Shown here one piece after another: positions 36,723 to 45,322 of a stretch of 64,000 bases of DNA (the first letter of the stretch is position 1; each line of letters begins with the position of its first letter). Both the position numbers and the translations under genes were made by a program. The notes beneath the pieces are model-generated. The model was given only the letters and a program-made list of their open reading frames with translations, did no database searches and was not told where the DNA came from. This DNA comes from Bryobacterales bacterium. GTDB taxonomy: Bacteria > Acidobacteriota > Terriglobia > Bryobacterales > UBA6623. The DNA lies in NCBI GenBank assembly GCA_026713545.1, contig JAPOOG010000129.1, forward strand, positions 1 through 64,000. Direction: 5' to 3'.

Positions 36723-37148
36723 CTATTGCGAACCCAGCGCCACGATCACGTCGAACTCGTTCTCCGTCAGCGGCTGCACCGAGAGGCGGCTTTGGCGCAC
36801 CAGCGCGATGTTTTCAAGACCCTTCGTTTCCTTGACCTGTTGCAGCGTGACCGGGCGCTTCAACGCCTTGACCGGCTTGAGATCGACGACCGACCAGCGT
36901 TCGTCTTCGGTCGTGGGGTCCTGATAGTGTTCTTTGATGACCCGTGCGACGCCGACGATGCACTTGCCTTCGTTCGAGTGGTAATAGAGGGCGAGATCAC
37001 CCTTCTTCATGGCGCGGAGGTTGTTGCGCGCCTGGTAGTTGCGCACGCCGTCCCAGTAGGTCCAGCCGTCTTGGACGAAGTCGTCCCAGGAGTATTTGAA
37101 AGGCTCGGATTTCACGAGCCAGTAGTTCCTTTCCTTCGCGGTTGCCAT
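36723..37148 (-). CDS. EVE domain-containing protein
   Basis: This 141-residue protein is a single EVE domain, a PUA-related fold that binds modified bases in DNA or RNA. Family motifs are YWLVKSEPFKYSWDD at the start, WDGVRNYQARNNLRAMKKGD near residue 33, then YYHSNEGKCIVGVARV. Length is typical of stand-alone EVE proteins such as the Thy28 relatives. It is 28 bp downstream of the Gfo/Idh/MocA gene on the same strand, so the two may be co-transcribed. The biological target is unknown. Confidence 0.93.
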   Translation of the reverse strand: MATAKERNYWLVKSEPFKYSWDDFVQDGWTYWDGVRNYQARNNLRAMKKGDLALYYHSNEGKCIVGVARVIKEHYQDPTTEDERWSVVDLKPVKALKRPVTLQQVKETKGLENIALVRQSRLSVQPLTENEFDVIVALGSQ

Positions 37149-37176
37149 GGAAGAAAGGATAGCGGACGGCGCCGGA

Positions 37177-38490
37177 TCAGACCCTTTCCGGCAGTCGAAA
37201 GTCCTTGTGGTAGTTGCGGGTGAGCATCCGGTTGGCCTGCTCGTCCGACTCGAAGGTCTCTGAGTTGGGGTCGAAGTTCAGTTCGCGTCCCAGGCGATAG
37301 GAGGCGTTCGCCAAGTGACAGAATGCGTTCGAGATATGGATGTCCTCGATCTCGGCGTTGAGCATGTCGTGTTTGCCGGCGCGGACGGCGTCGAACCAGT
37401 TGCTGAACTGGGTCCGGTCGATCGGACGGAAGCTCTTCGGGGGCTCCTGCGGGGCCTTGAAGTCCGGTTCGGGCTCCTTGCTGTCGCCCAGGTAGACCTT
37501 GAATTCGCCGCCCGGATCGATCTCCATATGGCCCTTCGTGCCGTAGAAGTGCCAGCGGCGCGGCTCGCCGGTGTAGACTCCCCGGATCTCGCCCACCAGG
37601 ACTGTGCCGTCCGCGTACGTGTAGGTCGAGGTCATCGTGTTCGGCGTCTCGGCCTGATCGCGGTAGCCGAAACGGCCGCCGACGGCTTGAACTCGGGTCG
37701 GAAGACCTTTGTCCTTGCCGAGGCCCCAGCAGCAGATGTCGACCGAATGGCTGCCGTTGTTGCCCATTTCGCCGTTGCCGAAGTCCCAGAACCAGTGCCA
37801 GTTGTAGTGGACCAGATTGCCGTGGTACGGCTGGTCGGGCGCCGGGCCGCGCCAGAGGTCCCAGTGCAGCGAACTGGGCGGCGTCTCGGGCTTCTTGAAG
37901 CCGATGGGCGGGCGATGGCTGGGGAGCAGCCACCGCGTCATGTAGATGTCGCCGATCAGGCCGTCGTGGATGAGCTGGATGGCGTGCTGGAAGTTCGGAT
38001 GCGAGCGCCGTTGCGTGCCGCCGCTCACGATCCGTTTGTACTTGCGCGCGGCGTCCACGAGCAGGCGGCCTTCGCGCAGGTTGTGCGAGATCGGTTTTTC
38101 CACGTAGGCATGCTTACCCGCTTGGCAGGCAAGGATGCCGGCCACCGCGTGCCAATGGTTGCAGCACGTGATGATAACGGCGTCGATCGAGGAGTCGTCC
38201 ATGATGCGCCGCAGGTCGGGCTCTTGTTGCGGCGACTTGCCCGTGCGAGCCTCCAACTCGCCGGCGCGTTCGCGCATGCGGTTCTCATCCGGATCGCACA
38301 CGGTAGCCACTTCGATGCCATCGAGTTCAGCGACCGTCTTCATCACGCTGCCGCCTCGGCCGCCCATGCCGATGACGGCGACCCGCAGGCGGTCGCTCGC
38401 CCCGGCCCAGCTTTGCGATGTGCCGAGCAGGGACGCGGCTCCGAGAGCGGCGGAGGAGGTGAGGAAGGTGCGGCGTTCGATGGTTTTCAT
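37177..38490 (-). CDS. Tat-exported Gfo/Idh/MocA family oxidoreductase
   Basis: This 437-residue oxidoreductase uses a nicotinamide cofactor on sugars or sugar-like substrates. The N-terminus MKTIERRTFLTSSAALGAASLLG carries a twin-arginine signal. The Rossmann motif VIGMGGRGGSVM is near residue 40 and the catalytic EKP motif (YVEKPISHN) near residue 130. The C-terminal half includes NGSHSVDICCWGL and HFYGTKGHMEI, as in many Planctomycete and Acidobacteria paralogues. Because the Tat system exports folded, cofactor-loaded proteins, a periplasmic role is plausible. The substrate is unknown. Confidence 0.92.
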   Translation of the reverse strand: MKTIERRTFLTSSAALGAASLLGTSQSWAGASDRLRVAVIGMGGRGGSVMKTVAELDGIEVATVCDPDENRMRERAGELEARTGKSPQQEPDLRRIMDDSSIDAVIITCCNHWHAVAGILACQAGKHAYVEKPISHNLREGRLLVDAARKYKRIVSGGTQRRSHPNFQHAIQLIHDGLIGDIYMTRWLLPSHRPPIGFKKPETPPSSLHWDLWRGPAPDQPYHGNLVHYNWHWFWDFGNGEMGNNGSHSVDICCWGLGKDKGLPTRVQAVGGRFGYRDQAETPNTMTSTYTYADGTVLVGEIRGVYTGEPRRWHFYGTKGHMEIDPGGEFKVYLGDSKEPEPDFKAPQEPPKSFRPIDRTQFSNWFDAVRAGKHDMLNAEIEDIHISNAFCHLANASYRLGRELNFDPNSETFESDEQANRMLTRNYHKDFRLPERV

Positions 38491-38615
38491 GAGGACCTCA
38501 CTTGAGACGTTAGAGAATCTTTGGGTGGGTTGTCAATACTTGGTTGCGGCTCGGGCGCCGTGCGCCGGGCGGTCGGGCGAAATGGTTTACAATACCCGCA
38601 GGAAACGGTGATTAG

Positions 38616-38802
38616 CCTGCATGTCTCACCACGCGGAGAGGTGAAGTGCGTGAGAGGGCCGTCAGGACGAGGCGCGAGCCGCTTGGCGCGCGCAGGCGTA
38701 CTTGACGGTACGTCGAGCATGGCAAGCAAGCGTTGCGAAGGAAGAGCGAAGTCATGGCGGTCGTATCGCGTGCTTCGACCGTCGTGTGGTGAGAAATGCA
38801 GG
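38616..38802 (+). repeat. Family A element, complete copy A10 (187 bp)
   Basis: The ends are CCTGCATGTCTCACCAC and GTGGTGAGAAATGCAGG. Both sides carry TTAG (38612-38615 and 38803-38806), a 4-bp duplication different from the CTAG of other copies, which strengthens the case for target duplication. It lies in the divergent gap between two oxidoreductase genes, and its right end is 27 bp from the ATG at 38829, so it may form part of that gene's leader or promoter. Confidence 0.94.
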
Positions 38803-38828
38803 TTAGCCGGCGGGAAAAGGAGCTAGTG

Positions 38829-40118
38829 ATGGAAAGACGGACCTTCGTTAAGAGTGCGGCGGGCGCGGTGGCCGCGCAGGGAATGGCGTTTGCGGCCAGC
38901 AGCCGCGTACTGGGCGCTAATGACAGAATTCGCGTGGCGGTGCTTGGAGTCAACGGGCGCGGAAAGAGCCACATCGCCGGCTTCGAAGCGTTGGATAACG
39001 TCGAGGTCGTGACGCTCGTCGACCCCGACCGCAAGATCGCCGAACAGCGCGCTGCTGGCTTTGAAGGCAGATACGGCCGCAAGCCCGCGATCGAACAGGA
39101 CCTCCGCCGGGTGCTCGACGACCAGAGTATCGATTGCATCGGCATCGCCACGCCCAACCATTGGCACGCCCTCGCGGCGATTTGGGGCTGTCAGGCCGGC
39201 AAGGACGTTTACGTCGAGAAGCCCGGTGCGCACAGCATCTATGAGGGCCGGCAGTTGGTTGCCGCGGCGAAGAAGTACAACCGCATCGTGCAGCACGGTG
39301 TGCAGCTTCGCAGCTCAGTGGCGATGCGCGAGGGCATTCAACTTCTGCGCGACGGCATTATCGGCGATATCTATCTCGGCCGCGCCTGTATCTTCAAGTG
39401 GCGTCCGAGCGTTGGCAAGAGGCCGAGTGCAGCCGCGCCCGCGCATATCGATTGGAACATGTGGCAGGGGCCCGCCGAAGAGCGCGAGTTCTCGACCCGC
39501 TATGTCCACTACAACTGGCACTGGCATTGGGACTACGGCAACGGCGACATCGGCAACCAGGGCATCCACGAGACCGACCTGATGCTGTGGGGCCTCGGCG
39601 TCGGGCTCCCCGACGAAGTGATGGCGATGGGCGGCAAGTTCCTCTGGGACGACGACAAGGAAACCCCCGAGACGATGACCGCGTTGCTCAAGTGGAAGAA
39701 GGAAAACATCATGTGCGAGATTGCCGTCCGTCCCTGGAGCAGCAACTACGAAGACGGCGTCCGCGTCGGCAACATCTTCTATGGCTCGAAGGGCTTCATG
39801 CTGATGCGCACGTACAACAGCTACGAAGTGTACTTCGGCGCCAACCGCGATCCGGGCCCCAAGGGCGACTTCGGCGGCGATCACTACGCGAACTTCATCA
39901 AGGCGGTTCGCAGCCGCAAGACCTCTGATCAGCACGGACCGGTCGAGACGGCCCACACCTCGTCAAGCGTGGCGCACATCGCCAACATCGCTCTGTTGGC
40001 AAATCGGAAGCTCGACTTCGATCCCGAGACGGAGCGCTTCGTCAATGACGACGAGGCGAACTCCTACCTGCGAAGGAAGGCCTCCCGCAAGGGATTCGAG
40101 GTGCCGGAGAACGTATAG
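38829..40118 (+). CDS. Tat-exported Gfo/Idh/MocA family oxidoreductase
   Basis: This 429-residue relative of the gene at 37177 has the same architecture. It begins MERRTFVKSAAGAVAAQG, a twin-arginine signal. The Rossmann motif VLGVNGRGKSHI follows near residue 40 and the EKP motif (VYVEKPGAHS) near residue 125. YNWHWHWDYGNGDIGNQGIHETDLMLWGLG covers, in segments, the substrate-side region. An AGGAG ribosome-binding site lies 7 bp before the ATG at 38829. The longer frame from 38796 would begin inside repeat A10 and is rejected. The two divergent paralogues may act on related substrates. Confidence 0.92.
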   Translation: MERRTFVKSAAGAVAAQGMAFAASSRVLGANDRIRVAVLGVNGRGKSHIAGFEALDNVEVVTLVDPDRKIAEQRAAGFEGRYGRKPAIEQDLRRVLDDQSIDCIGIATPNHWHALAAIWGCQAGKDVYVEKPGAHSIYEGRQLVAAAKKYNRIVQHGVQLRSSVAMREGIQLLRDGIIGDIYLGRACIFKWRPSVGKRPSAAAPAHIDWNMWQGPAEEREFSTRYVHYNWHWHWDYGNGDIGNQGIHETDLMLWGLGVGLPDEVMAMGGKFLWDDDKETPETMTALLKWKKENIMCEIAVRPWSSNYEDGVRVGNIFYGSKGFMLMRTYNSYEVYFGANRDPGPKGDFGGDHYANFIKAVRSRKTSDQHGPVETAHTSSSVAHIANIALLANRKLDFDPETERFVNDDEANSYLRRKASRKGFEVPENV

Positions 40119-40140
40119 CTCCCACCCCCAAGCCGACTTC

Positions 40141-40170
40141 AGACCCCGGCCGTCGAGCGGTCGGGGTCTT
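40141..40170 (+). terminator. Terminator-like hairpin after the oxidoreductase gene
   Basis: AGACCCCG and CGGGGTCT form an 8-bp stem, extended by CCG/CGG inside, 22 bp after the stop at 40118. The tail TTGTCG is only weakly T-rich. Confidence 0.65.
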
Positions 40171-40454
40171 GTCGTATCCGGGAAAGCCCGTACATCAGTT
40201 CCGAAGGACCGTCCTGTCGGTATCGGCCTTGTTACCGGCATCCGTCGGGTGGCCTTCAATGCAGGAAATCACACTCGACAATCCCTAGAAACCCGGCCTG
40301 TCGGAAGATCGGATCGAGCGGGTGGACCACATGACGGCGGGCTACATCGAAGAGAAGAAGATCGGGGGCACAGTATGGAACGTAAGCATGTTTCTCTTGT
40401 TCCAGTAGCCTTCCAGGGTCCTGGGCCGGCCTTCCGGGGGGCCGCAGTGAGATT
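40171..40454. other. Intergenic region with a possible family A scar
   Basis: No gene is recognised. Around 40243-40265 CCGTCGGGTGG is followed a few bases later by AATGCAGG, which resembles a decayed right end of family A. The rest shows nothing identifiable. Confidence 0.35.
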
Positions 40455-40778
40455 TCAGGTGTGGGCGTAGGCTTTCTTGAGCGTCGGCAAGGTCTTGATC
40501 GTCTTGCCGGCCTTTTGCTCGGCTCGGCGCAACTCATGGAGTTTTTGCAGGTTGAGCCAGAATTCTGCACCGGTGCCGAAGAAGTGGGCTAGGCGCAGGG
40601 CCGTATCCCCGGTGATGGACCGCCGTCCGTTCAGAATCTCGGTGATGCGGTTCGTAGGCACTTTGAGTTGGCGCGCAAGCGCGGCGGCGCTCATGTTGAG
40701 TTCTTGCAGCTCTTCGGCGAGATGTTCGCCGGGATGGATCGCGGGCGCGGCCCTAGCGGTTCTCCTGGTGATAATCAA
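40455..40778 (-). CDS. higA: HigA-family antitoxin
   Basis: This 107-residue helix-turn-helix antitoxin is of the HigA/VapI type, which neutralises the HigB mRNA interferase and represses its own operon. The family start IHPGEHLAEELQEL is near residue 14, followed by the helix-turn-helix MSAAALARQLKVPTNRITEILNGRRSITGDTALRLAHFFGTGAEFWLNLQ split across its two helices. It starts at a TTG that overlaps the end of the upstream higB frame, the usual toxin-first order. The antitoxin looks intact while its toxin is broken, so it may now act only as a regulator. Confidence 0.88.
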   Translation of the reverse strand: MIITRRTARAAPAIHPGEHLAEELQELNMSAAALARQLKVPTNRITEILNGRRSITGDTALRLAHFFGTGAEFWLNLQKLHELRRAEQKAGKTIKTLPTLKKAYAHT

Positions 40779-41026
40779 CCATCTCTACATTCTCGTGTCC
40801 GGGGATCCTTGAGGCCATTCGAAGAAAAATGCCATTGGTCGTTGATGCGGATGCTGTATTGTCCCTGGCGGTCACCCTTGAGCACTTCGAAACGGTTGCC
40901 GGGCAGTGCAGCAAGGTCTTGAAGATTGGCTGCCGCTTCAAGTCGGTCGATCTTCCGCCGTGAAGACTGTTCGATGCCGGCGTCTTTCGCCCGCACACCG
41001 AAAAAAAAGGATACAAGCCGACGCAT
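40753..41026 (-). pseudogene. higB: Frameshifted HigB-family toxin
   Basis: The central part SRRKIDRLEAAANLQDLAALPGNRFEVLKGDRQGQYSIRINDQW, read in pieces, is a clear RelE/ParE-fold HigB sequence. After DQW the matching protein continues in a second frame (FFEWPQGSP) and then a third (GHENVEMVDYHQENR, stop at 40753), so at least two indels interrupt the gene. The start region VSFFFG spans a run of eight T on the coding strand (40.99-41.00 kb), and this region also looks shortened. The toxin should be inactive. It lies directly upstream of higA on the same strand. Confidence 0.75.
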
Positions 41027-41146
41027 GGCGCGTGCAGCTTGGCGGGGAAGCCCCTCGCAATATGCGGATCGCACCATGCCGGATCGTGAGGCCTGAGCGC
41101 GTAAATCGAGAATGCCGCCAAGGCCGGACCTCACCACAATGTCTAA

Positions 41147-41708
41147 CCTGCATGTCTCACCACGTGGCGAGGCGAAGCGTGTGAGAGGGCCGTCAGGACA
41201 AGGCGCGAGCCACCCCCGCCGGCAAGACGGCCTGTAAGGTTTTGTACGAATCAATGCATCTTGGTACTGAAGCCCTTCAGTCTTTTTTTTCTGCCCCGGC
41301 CGGATTAGCATGAGGACAGCGAGGCTGACGATCGACTTGCCGTCGGCGCGGCGCTCGCTGTCGAGGCTGCCCCACACGACGGCAACACGGCCTTCAGGTT
41401 TTTTGCGAATCACGAGTCACGAGACACGAATCACGGCTTTTACGGTTCAACGGCCGTCAGACATTTCTTCTGGAGCGAACGAGGCCTCCACCAATGGTTT
41501 TCACGAATCACGAGACACGAAACACGGCTTTTATCGCCGCCCGGACCGCCGTGCACGCCGCCCGGTCGCTGCTTTCCTGCGCGTTGTGGCGCGGCATGGG
41601 GCGGCTATGGCGCGGCATGGGCGGCATATTGTCCCCGAGCCGGTGTCCGCGCGTCGTTCACCGCCGCTCCCGCCGCCCTCCGGGCTCCTTCCGCTGTGAG
41701 AACGCAGG
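41147..41708 (+). repeat. Composite family A element with embedded family B module (copy A12)
   Basis: The left end CCTGCATGTCTCACCACG follows CTAA, then GAGAGGGCCGTCAGGACAAGGCGCGAGCC. Instead of the normal right half comes GACGGCCTGTAAGGTTTT, about 150 bp of unrelated sequence, the heptamer module at 41406-41540, and a GC-rich block with two near copies of TGGCGCGGCATGGG (about 41587-41624). A right-end-like GTGAGAACGCAGG closes it at 41696-41708. It fills most of the 770-bp gap before the FG-GAP gene. That all parts form one element is inferred. Confidence 0.6.
41406..41524 (+). repeat. Family B heptamer-tract element, second copy
   Basis: Four consecutive 7-bp units (CGAATCA, CGAGTCA, CGAGACA, CGAATCA at 41406-41433) and three more (CGAATCA, CGAGACA, CGAAACA at 41504-41524), each followed by CGGCTTTTA, bracket a core with CAGACATTTCTTCTGGAGCG and CCAATGGTTTTCA. 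Core and order match the element at 27583-27690. Confidence 0.82.
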
Positions 41709-41800
41709 ATGAATCCATGCTGAGAAAGAGGAACGTTCTGGATTGCTTTGACATCACGATCGGCCGGGCCGAGTGAATCGAGTAGAGTAGAGCAAGTGCC

Positions 41801-44584
41801 ATGAATGAGAAAACACGCCGTTGGGACGGTCGATTCGCGGGTCTTGCTTTTGTCCTTCTCCTGCCGAACCTGTCAGCGCAAACATTCGTCGAGGAGACGT
41901 ACGCGGACTTTGCCGACGGCAAGCTCGATGCCGCCGGGCAGAACCTCTACGTCAGCCGGGACGGTGCGGTTCGGACGATCCACCGGTTCGATCTGAATCA
42001 GGACGGATTCATTGATCTCGTTTTCAACAACACGCATGATCGGCGTGCGTTCATCCCCGCCACAAGCGCGACGGTTTCAAGCGGCGGCAAGATTTCGGAA
42101 ACGACCGTTGCCGTCGAAGGCAGCCGGCAGACGGTGATCGCCGACCTGAACCGTGACGGTTACTTGGATTTGGTCTTCTGCCCGAACGCCTCGGGCGTGC
42201 AGACCCGGAGACGCTTCCTCACGCTGGCCTACGGCGGCCCCGACGGATGGCCGCCGCAACGAACGACCGGGTTGCTGCCGGTCCACGATGCCCGCAAGGT
42301 CGCGGTAACGGACCTCAACGCCGACGAGTGGCCCGACATCGTCACGCTGAACTCGAAAGCCTGGCTTCCCGGGCAGCCGTCCGGGGGGCCGATCCTGCGC
42401 GTGTATTGGGGAAGCGGGGACGGGTTCCTTCTGACGCGCCGGCTCGATATGCAGGTCGAGGGCGCTCTGGACATCGCGGCGGCCGACATCGACCAGGACG
42501 GCGTGGGCGACTTGGCGGTGCTGACCGGGCAAGAGCGGATCGTCATCCTGTGGGGCGGGGGATTGGAGGGAGTCGATGGCCGCTTCGAGCGCGAAGTTTT
42601 GACTCTCCCGGGCTCCGGCGCGGGGGCCCTTGCCGCCGCGGACGCCTCGGGAGACGGGCGCCCGGACCTCGTTGTCGGATCGAGCGAAGGACAGGTCTAC
42701 CTGTTCCGGCGCGGAGGTGAGCGTGGGTCCTCTACGGCTCAGGTCGTGCCGGGTTTTCCGGCGTCTCACGTCGCGGTTGGCGAGGTGGATGGCGACAACC
42801 GGCCCGAGATCGTCCTCACCCATTTAGAGCAGAACCGGGCCGGCGGCGGCGAGGCTTCAGGTGCCGCCGCGCAGTCGGGAGCCTCTGTGCGCGTCCTGTG
42901 GGGAGCGGACGGCTGGGACCGCACGCGTGCGACGGCGCTGGATGTGCCCTACGCCACCGCCACCGCCATCGGAGATCTTGACGACGACGGTCAAGCCGAT
43001 CTGGCGATCGCAGTTCATCAAAATGACGAAACGTACCGCGCCATGTCGTCCGTCTTGCTGGGTCAAGGGGGACGTGGATTCCGGCGGCTGTCGGGGCCTT
43101 CCACCGAAGGCGCCATGCACGTCGCCATCGCTCCGAAAACACCGCGCCATCCCGCTCGGGCGGTTTTCGCGAACAGTCTTGGAGGCACCGTCGGCGAGCG
43201 GATCAAGTCGCAGGTCTTCTGGGGATCGGCCGCCGGCTTCAGCGACGACAACCAATGGATGTTCGACATGCGCAGCGGCTATGAGCACAGCGCCGCCGAC
43301 CTCAACGCAGATGGTCATGTCGACCTGCTGGTGCTCAACTCCGGGCATGCGGGTGCGGCCGCCGCGAATGACCCGACACTCGGCGCGAATATTTTCTGGG
43401 GCGCCGCCGAAGGCTTTGATCCCGCAACGAGCACGACGGTTCTGAATGAGCCCGGACTCGGCTCGACGAACATCGCCGATCTCAACCGCGACGGTTACCT
43501 CGACATCACGCTCGGCTCCTTCGACGTTGATGCGCCGCTCGTTATTTACTACGGATCGTCCGGAGGTTATTCGCGGGACCGCCGAGAGACGGTGTCTTCC
43601 CCTGGGCGGTCCGTCGAAGGCGTAATCGCTGATTTCAATGGAGATCACTGGCTCGACATCGCGGTGGTGTCATTCACGGTTCATCGAGTGCGCATTTTTT
43701 GGGGCGGCCCGGAGGGCTTCGACGAATCACGCCAAGGTCACGTCGACATGCCGTCTCCCATCGGACTCGAGACGGCCGATCTCAATGGCGACGGCCGGCT
43801 CGACCTGATCGTAGCCAGCTATCAGGATCCTCTCGCCCACCACCACGACACCGGCATGATGATCTTCTGGGGGCAGGAGCAAGGGTTTCATTCGGCGAGC
43901 TCGCAGTGGTTGCCGGGGTTCACACCCATCAGCCCGGTGGTCGCCGATTTCGACGCCGACGGCTTCCTGGATATCTTCTCGCCGCACTATCACTCCGACC
44001 TGACTCGCGAGTTGCTGCCCAACTACATCTATTGGGGATCGAAGAACGGCTTCGCCGCGCGCAACCGGGCAGCGCTGATCTGCAATTCGGCGGACGATGC
44101 CCTGGCGGCCGACTTCGACAAGGATGGTGCTCTCGACATTGCGCTCGCCTGCCACACGAGCGACGGAGACCATACGACGCACTCGAAGGTCTTCTACAAC
44201 GACGGCCGGCGTTTCGAGAACCCGCGTGTGGAGAAGCTGCTGACATACGGGCCTCACTGGATGGGCTCTCAGGATATGGGCCACATAGCGCACCGCCGCT
44301 GGGAGCAGACCTACGAGTCATCGGTCTTCGAATGGGATGGAGGCGCCACGCGGGGACGCCTGACGTCCGACGCGGATACGCCGGCCGGCGCCGGGTTATC
44401 CTTCGAGGTCCGCAGCGCCGGCGATGCAGAAAAACTTGCGGAGCGTCCCTGGCGCAGACTTGCCGGAGAGTCATTTCAGCTTGAGAGCGCCGATCGTGTC
44501 CTTCAGTATCGGGCGGCCTTCCACTCGCCTAACGGCGACTCGTTCGCCACGCTGAGGCGGGTTGAGATACGGCTCACTCCTTGA
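41801..44584 (+). CDS. Secreted FG-GAP/VCBS repeat protein
   Basis: This 927-residue secreted protein is made of many FG-GAP/VCBS blades that fold as integrin-like beta-propellers and bind Ca2+ through D.N.DG loops. Examples along the chain are DLNQDGFIDLVFNNT, DLNRDGYLDLVFCPN, DIDQDGVGDLAVLT, DLNADGHVDLLVLNSG, DLNRDGYLDITLGS and DFDADGFLDIFSPHY. Residues 1-26 (ending LLPNLSAQ) form a signal peptide. WGSAAG/WGGPEGF-type segments recur between blades. The likely site is the periplasm or cell surface, in ligand or polysaccharide binding. No enzyme domain is seen. Confidence 0.9.
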   Translation: MNEKTRRWDGRFAGLAFVLLLPNLSAQTFVEETYADFADGKLDAAGQNLYVSRDGAVRTIHRFDLNQDGFIDLVFNNTHDRRAFIPATSATVSSGGKISETTVAVEGSRQTVIADLNRDGYLDLVFCPNASGVQTRRRFLTLAYGGPDGWPPQRTTGLLPVHDARKVAVTDLNADEWPDIVTLNSKAWLPGQPSGGPILRVYWGSGDGFLLTRRLDMQVEGALDIAAADIDQDGVGDLAVLTGQERIVILWGGGLEGVDGRFEREVLTLPGSGAGALAAADASGDGRPDLVVGSSEGQVYLFRRGGERGSSTAQVVPGFPASHVAVGEVDGDNRPEIVLTHLEQNRAGGGEASGAAAQSGASVRVLWGADGWDRTRATALDVPYATATAIGDLDDDGQADLAIAVHQNDETYRAMSSVLLGQGGRGFRRLSGPSTEGAMHVAIAPKTPRHPARAVFANSLGGTVGERIKSQVFWGSAAGFSDDNQWMFDMRSGYEHSAADLNADGHVDLLVLNSGHAGAAAANDPTLGANIFWGAAEGFDPATSTTVLNEPGLGSTNIADLNRDGYLDITLGSFDVDAPLVIYYGSSGGYSRDRRETVSSPGRSVEGVIADFNGDHWLDIAVVSFTVHRVRIFWGGPEGFDESRQGHVDMPSPIGLETADLNGDGRLDLIVASYQDPLAHHHDTGMMIFWGQEQGFHSASSQWLPGFTPISPVVADFDADGFLDIFSPHYHSDLTRELLPNYIYWGSKNGFAARNRAALICNSADDALAADFDKDGALDIALACHTSDGDHTTHSKVFYNDGRRFENPRVEKLLTYGPHWMGSQDMGHIAHRRWEQTYESSVFEWDGGATRGRLTSDADTPAGAGLSFEVRSAGDAEKLAERPWRRLAGESFQLESADRVLQYRAAFHSPNGDSFATLRRVEIRLTP

Positions 44585-44609
44585 GGAGTGCGTTTCCGGT
44601 CGCGCGTTG

Positions 44610-44770
44610 ACAGTCCGTGGTGAAACCGTGCGTGGCACCGAGAGCGGCGAGGCGCCCGGATGACAAGGCGCGGCCATGGAGCATATTGGACCTATTCGAC
44701 CGAGGAGCAACGCAGTTCAGCCGGGATGCATCGTCGCTTGAATGTAGCGGGGTTTTTGCCACGGGCTGTT
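44610..44770. mobile_element. Family C inverted-repeat element, short diverged copy (161 bp)
   Basis: The left end ACAGTCCGTGGTGAAACC and the right end GGTTTTTGCCACGGGCTGT are imperfect inverted copies and match the termini of the 30830-31182 element at most positions. The interior is unrelated in length and has no gene. The right end is 21 bp upstream of the next ATG, so the element forms the leader of that gene. Confidence 0.7.
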
Positions 44771-44791
44771 AAAGTTGTTTTGGAGAAAAAG

Positions 44792-45145
44792 ATGTCCAAA
44801 CAAAACCCCGCCTATCTGGTTGCCAGTTCGTTCATGCAGGAAGGCCACGGGTCGCTCGAGCCGTACGGTCGCGCCGTCCATCCGCTCCTGGAAAAAGTCG
44901 GCGGTGAACTCCTCGTGGCGGGCGCCGCAGATCAATTCATGGACTTTTACGAAGGAGCTTGGCATGAAGGCGCACGCTTCACGCTCTTCAGGTTTCCGTC
45001 AATGGAGGCTCTGAGGAAATTCTGGTATTCGCCTGAATATCAGAAAATCAAGCATCTTCGCACTGATGTCATTCCGCCCAATTTTACGTTTGCTGTGGAG
45101 GGTTTTGATCCGGCTGAATGGGAAGCTTCCCATGAATCCGAATAG
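44792..45145 (+). CDS. DUF1330-like small protein
   Basis: This 117-residue protein has a ferredoxin-like alpha/beta fold similar to DUF1330/EthD relatives: AYLVASSFM, then YGRAVHPLLEKVGGELLVAG and FRFPSMEALRKFWYSPEYQKIKHLR, as in the family (usually Y...W..YPEY..). The ATG at 44792 follows TGGAGAAAAAG, a good ribosome-binding site. An open extension upstream reads through the family C element and is not considered coding. The function is unknown, as for most of the family; dimeric small-molecule binding proteins are typical. Confidence 0.82.
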   Translation: MSKQNPAYLVASSFMQEGHGSLEPYGRAVHPLLEKVGGELLVAGAADQFMDFYEGAWHEGARFTLFRFPSMEALRKFWYSPEYQKIKHLRTDVIPPNFTFAVEGFDPAEWEASHESE

Positions 45146-45322
45146 ACCTATGCACCTCGGCGCTCTCGCTCCATGACCCGAATCACCCCGGTAGGACGCT
45201 GGAGCTGACGATGAACTTCCGCGATTCCTCGTAAGAGATTCGACCCAGGCGGTTGACTGGTGAGAAGCCGCGCGGTTTCTTTGCGGTCGACAAGACCTGT
45301 ACTTTGGGCGTACCCTGCAAGG

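Noticed and set aside
38796-38828. Upstream start for the oxidoreductase gene inside repeat A10
   Set aside because: The ATG at 38829 has an AGGAG site and begins the twin-arginine signal; the upstream part is the end of a repeat.
44660-44791. N-terminal extension of the DUF1330-like protein
   Set aside because: The extension is translated family C element sequence; the ATG at 44792 has its own ribosome-binding site and matches the fold start.
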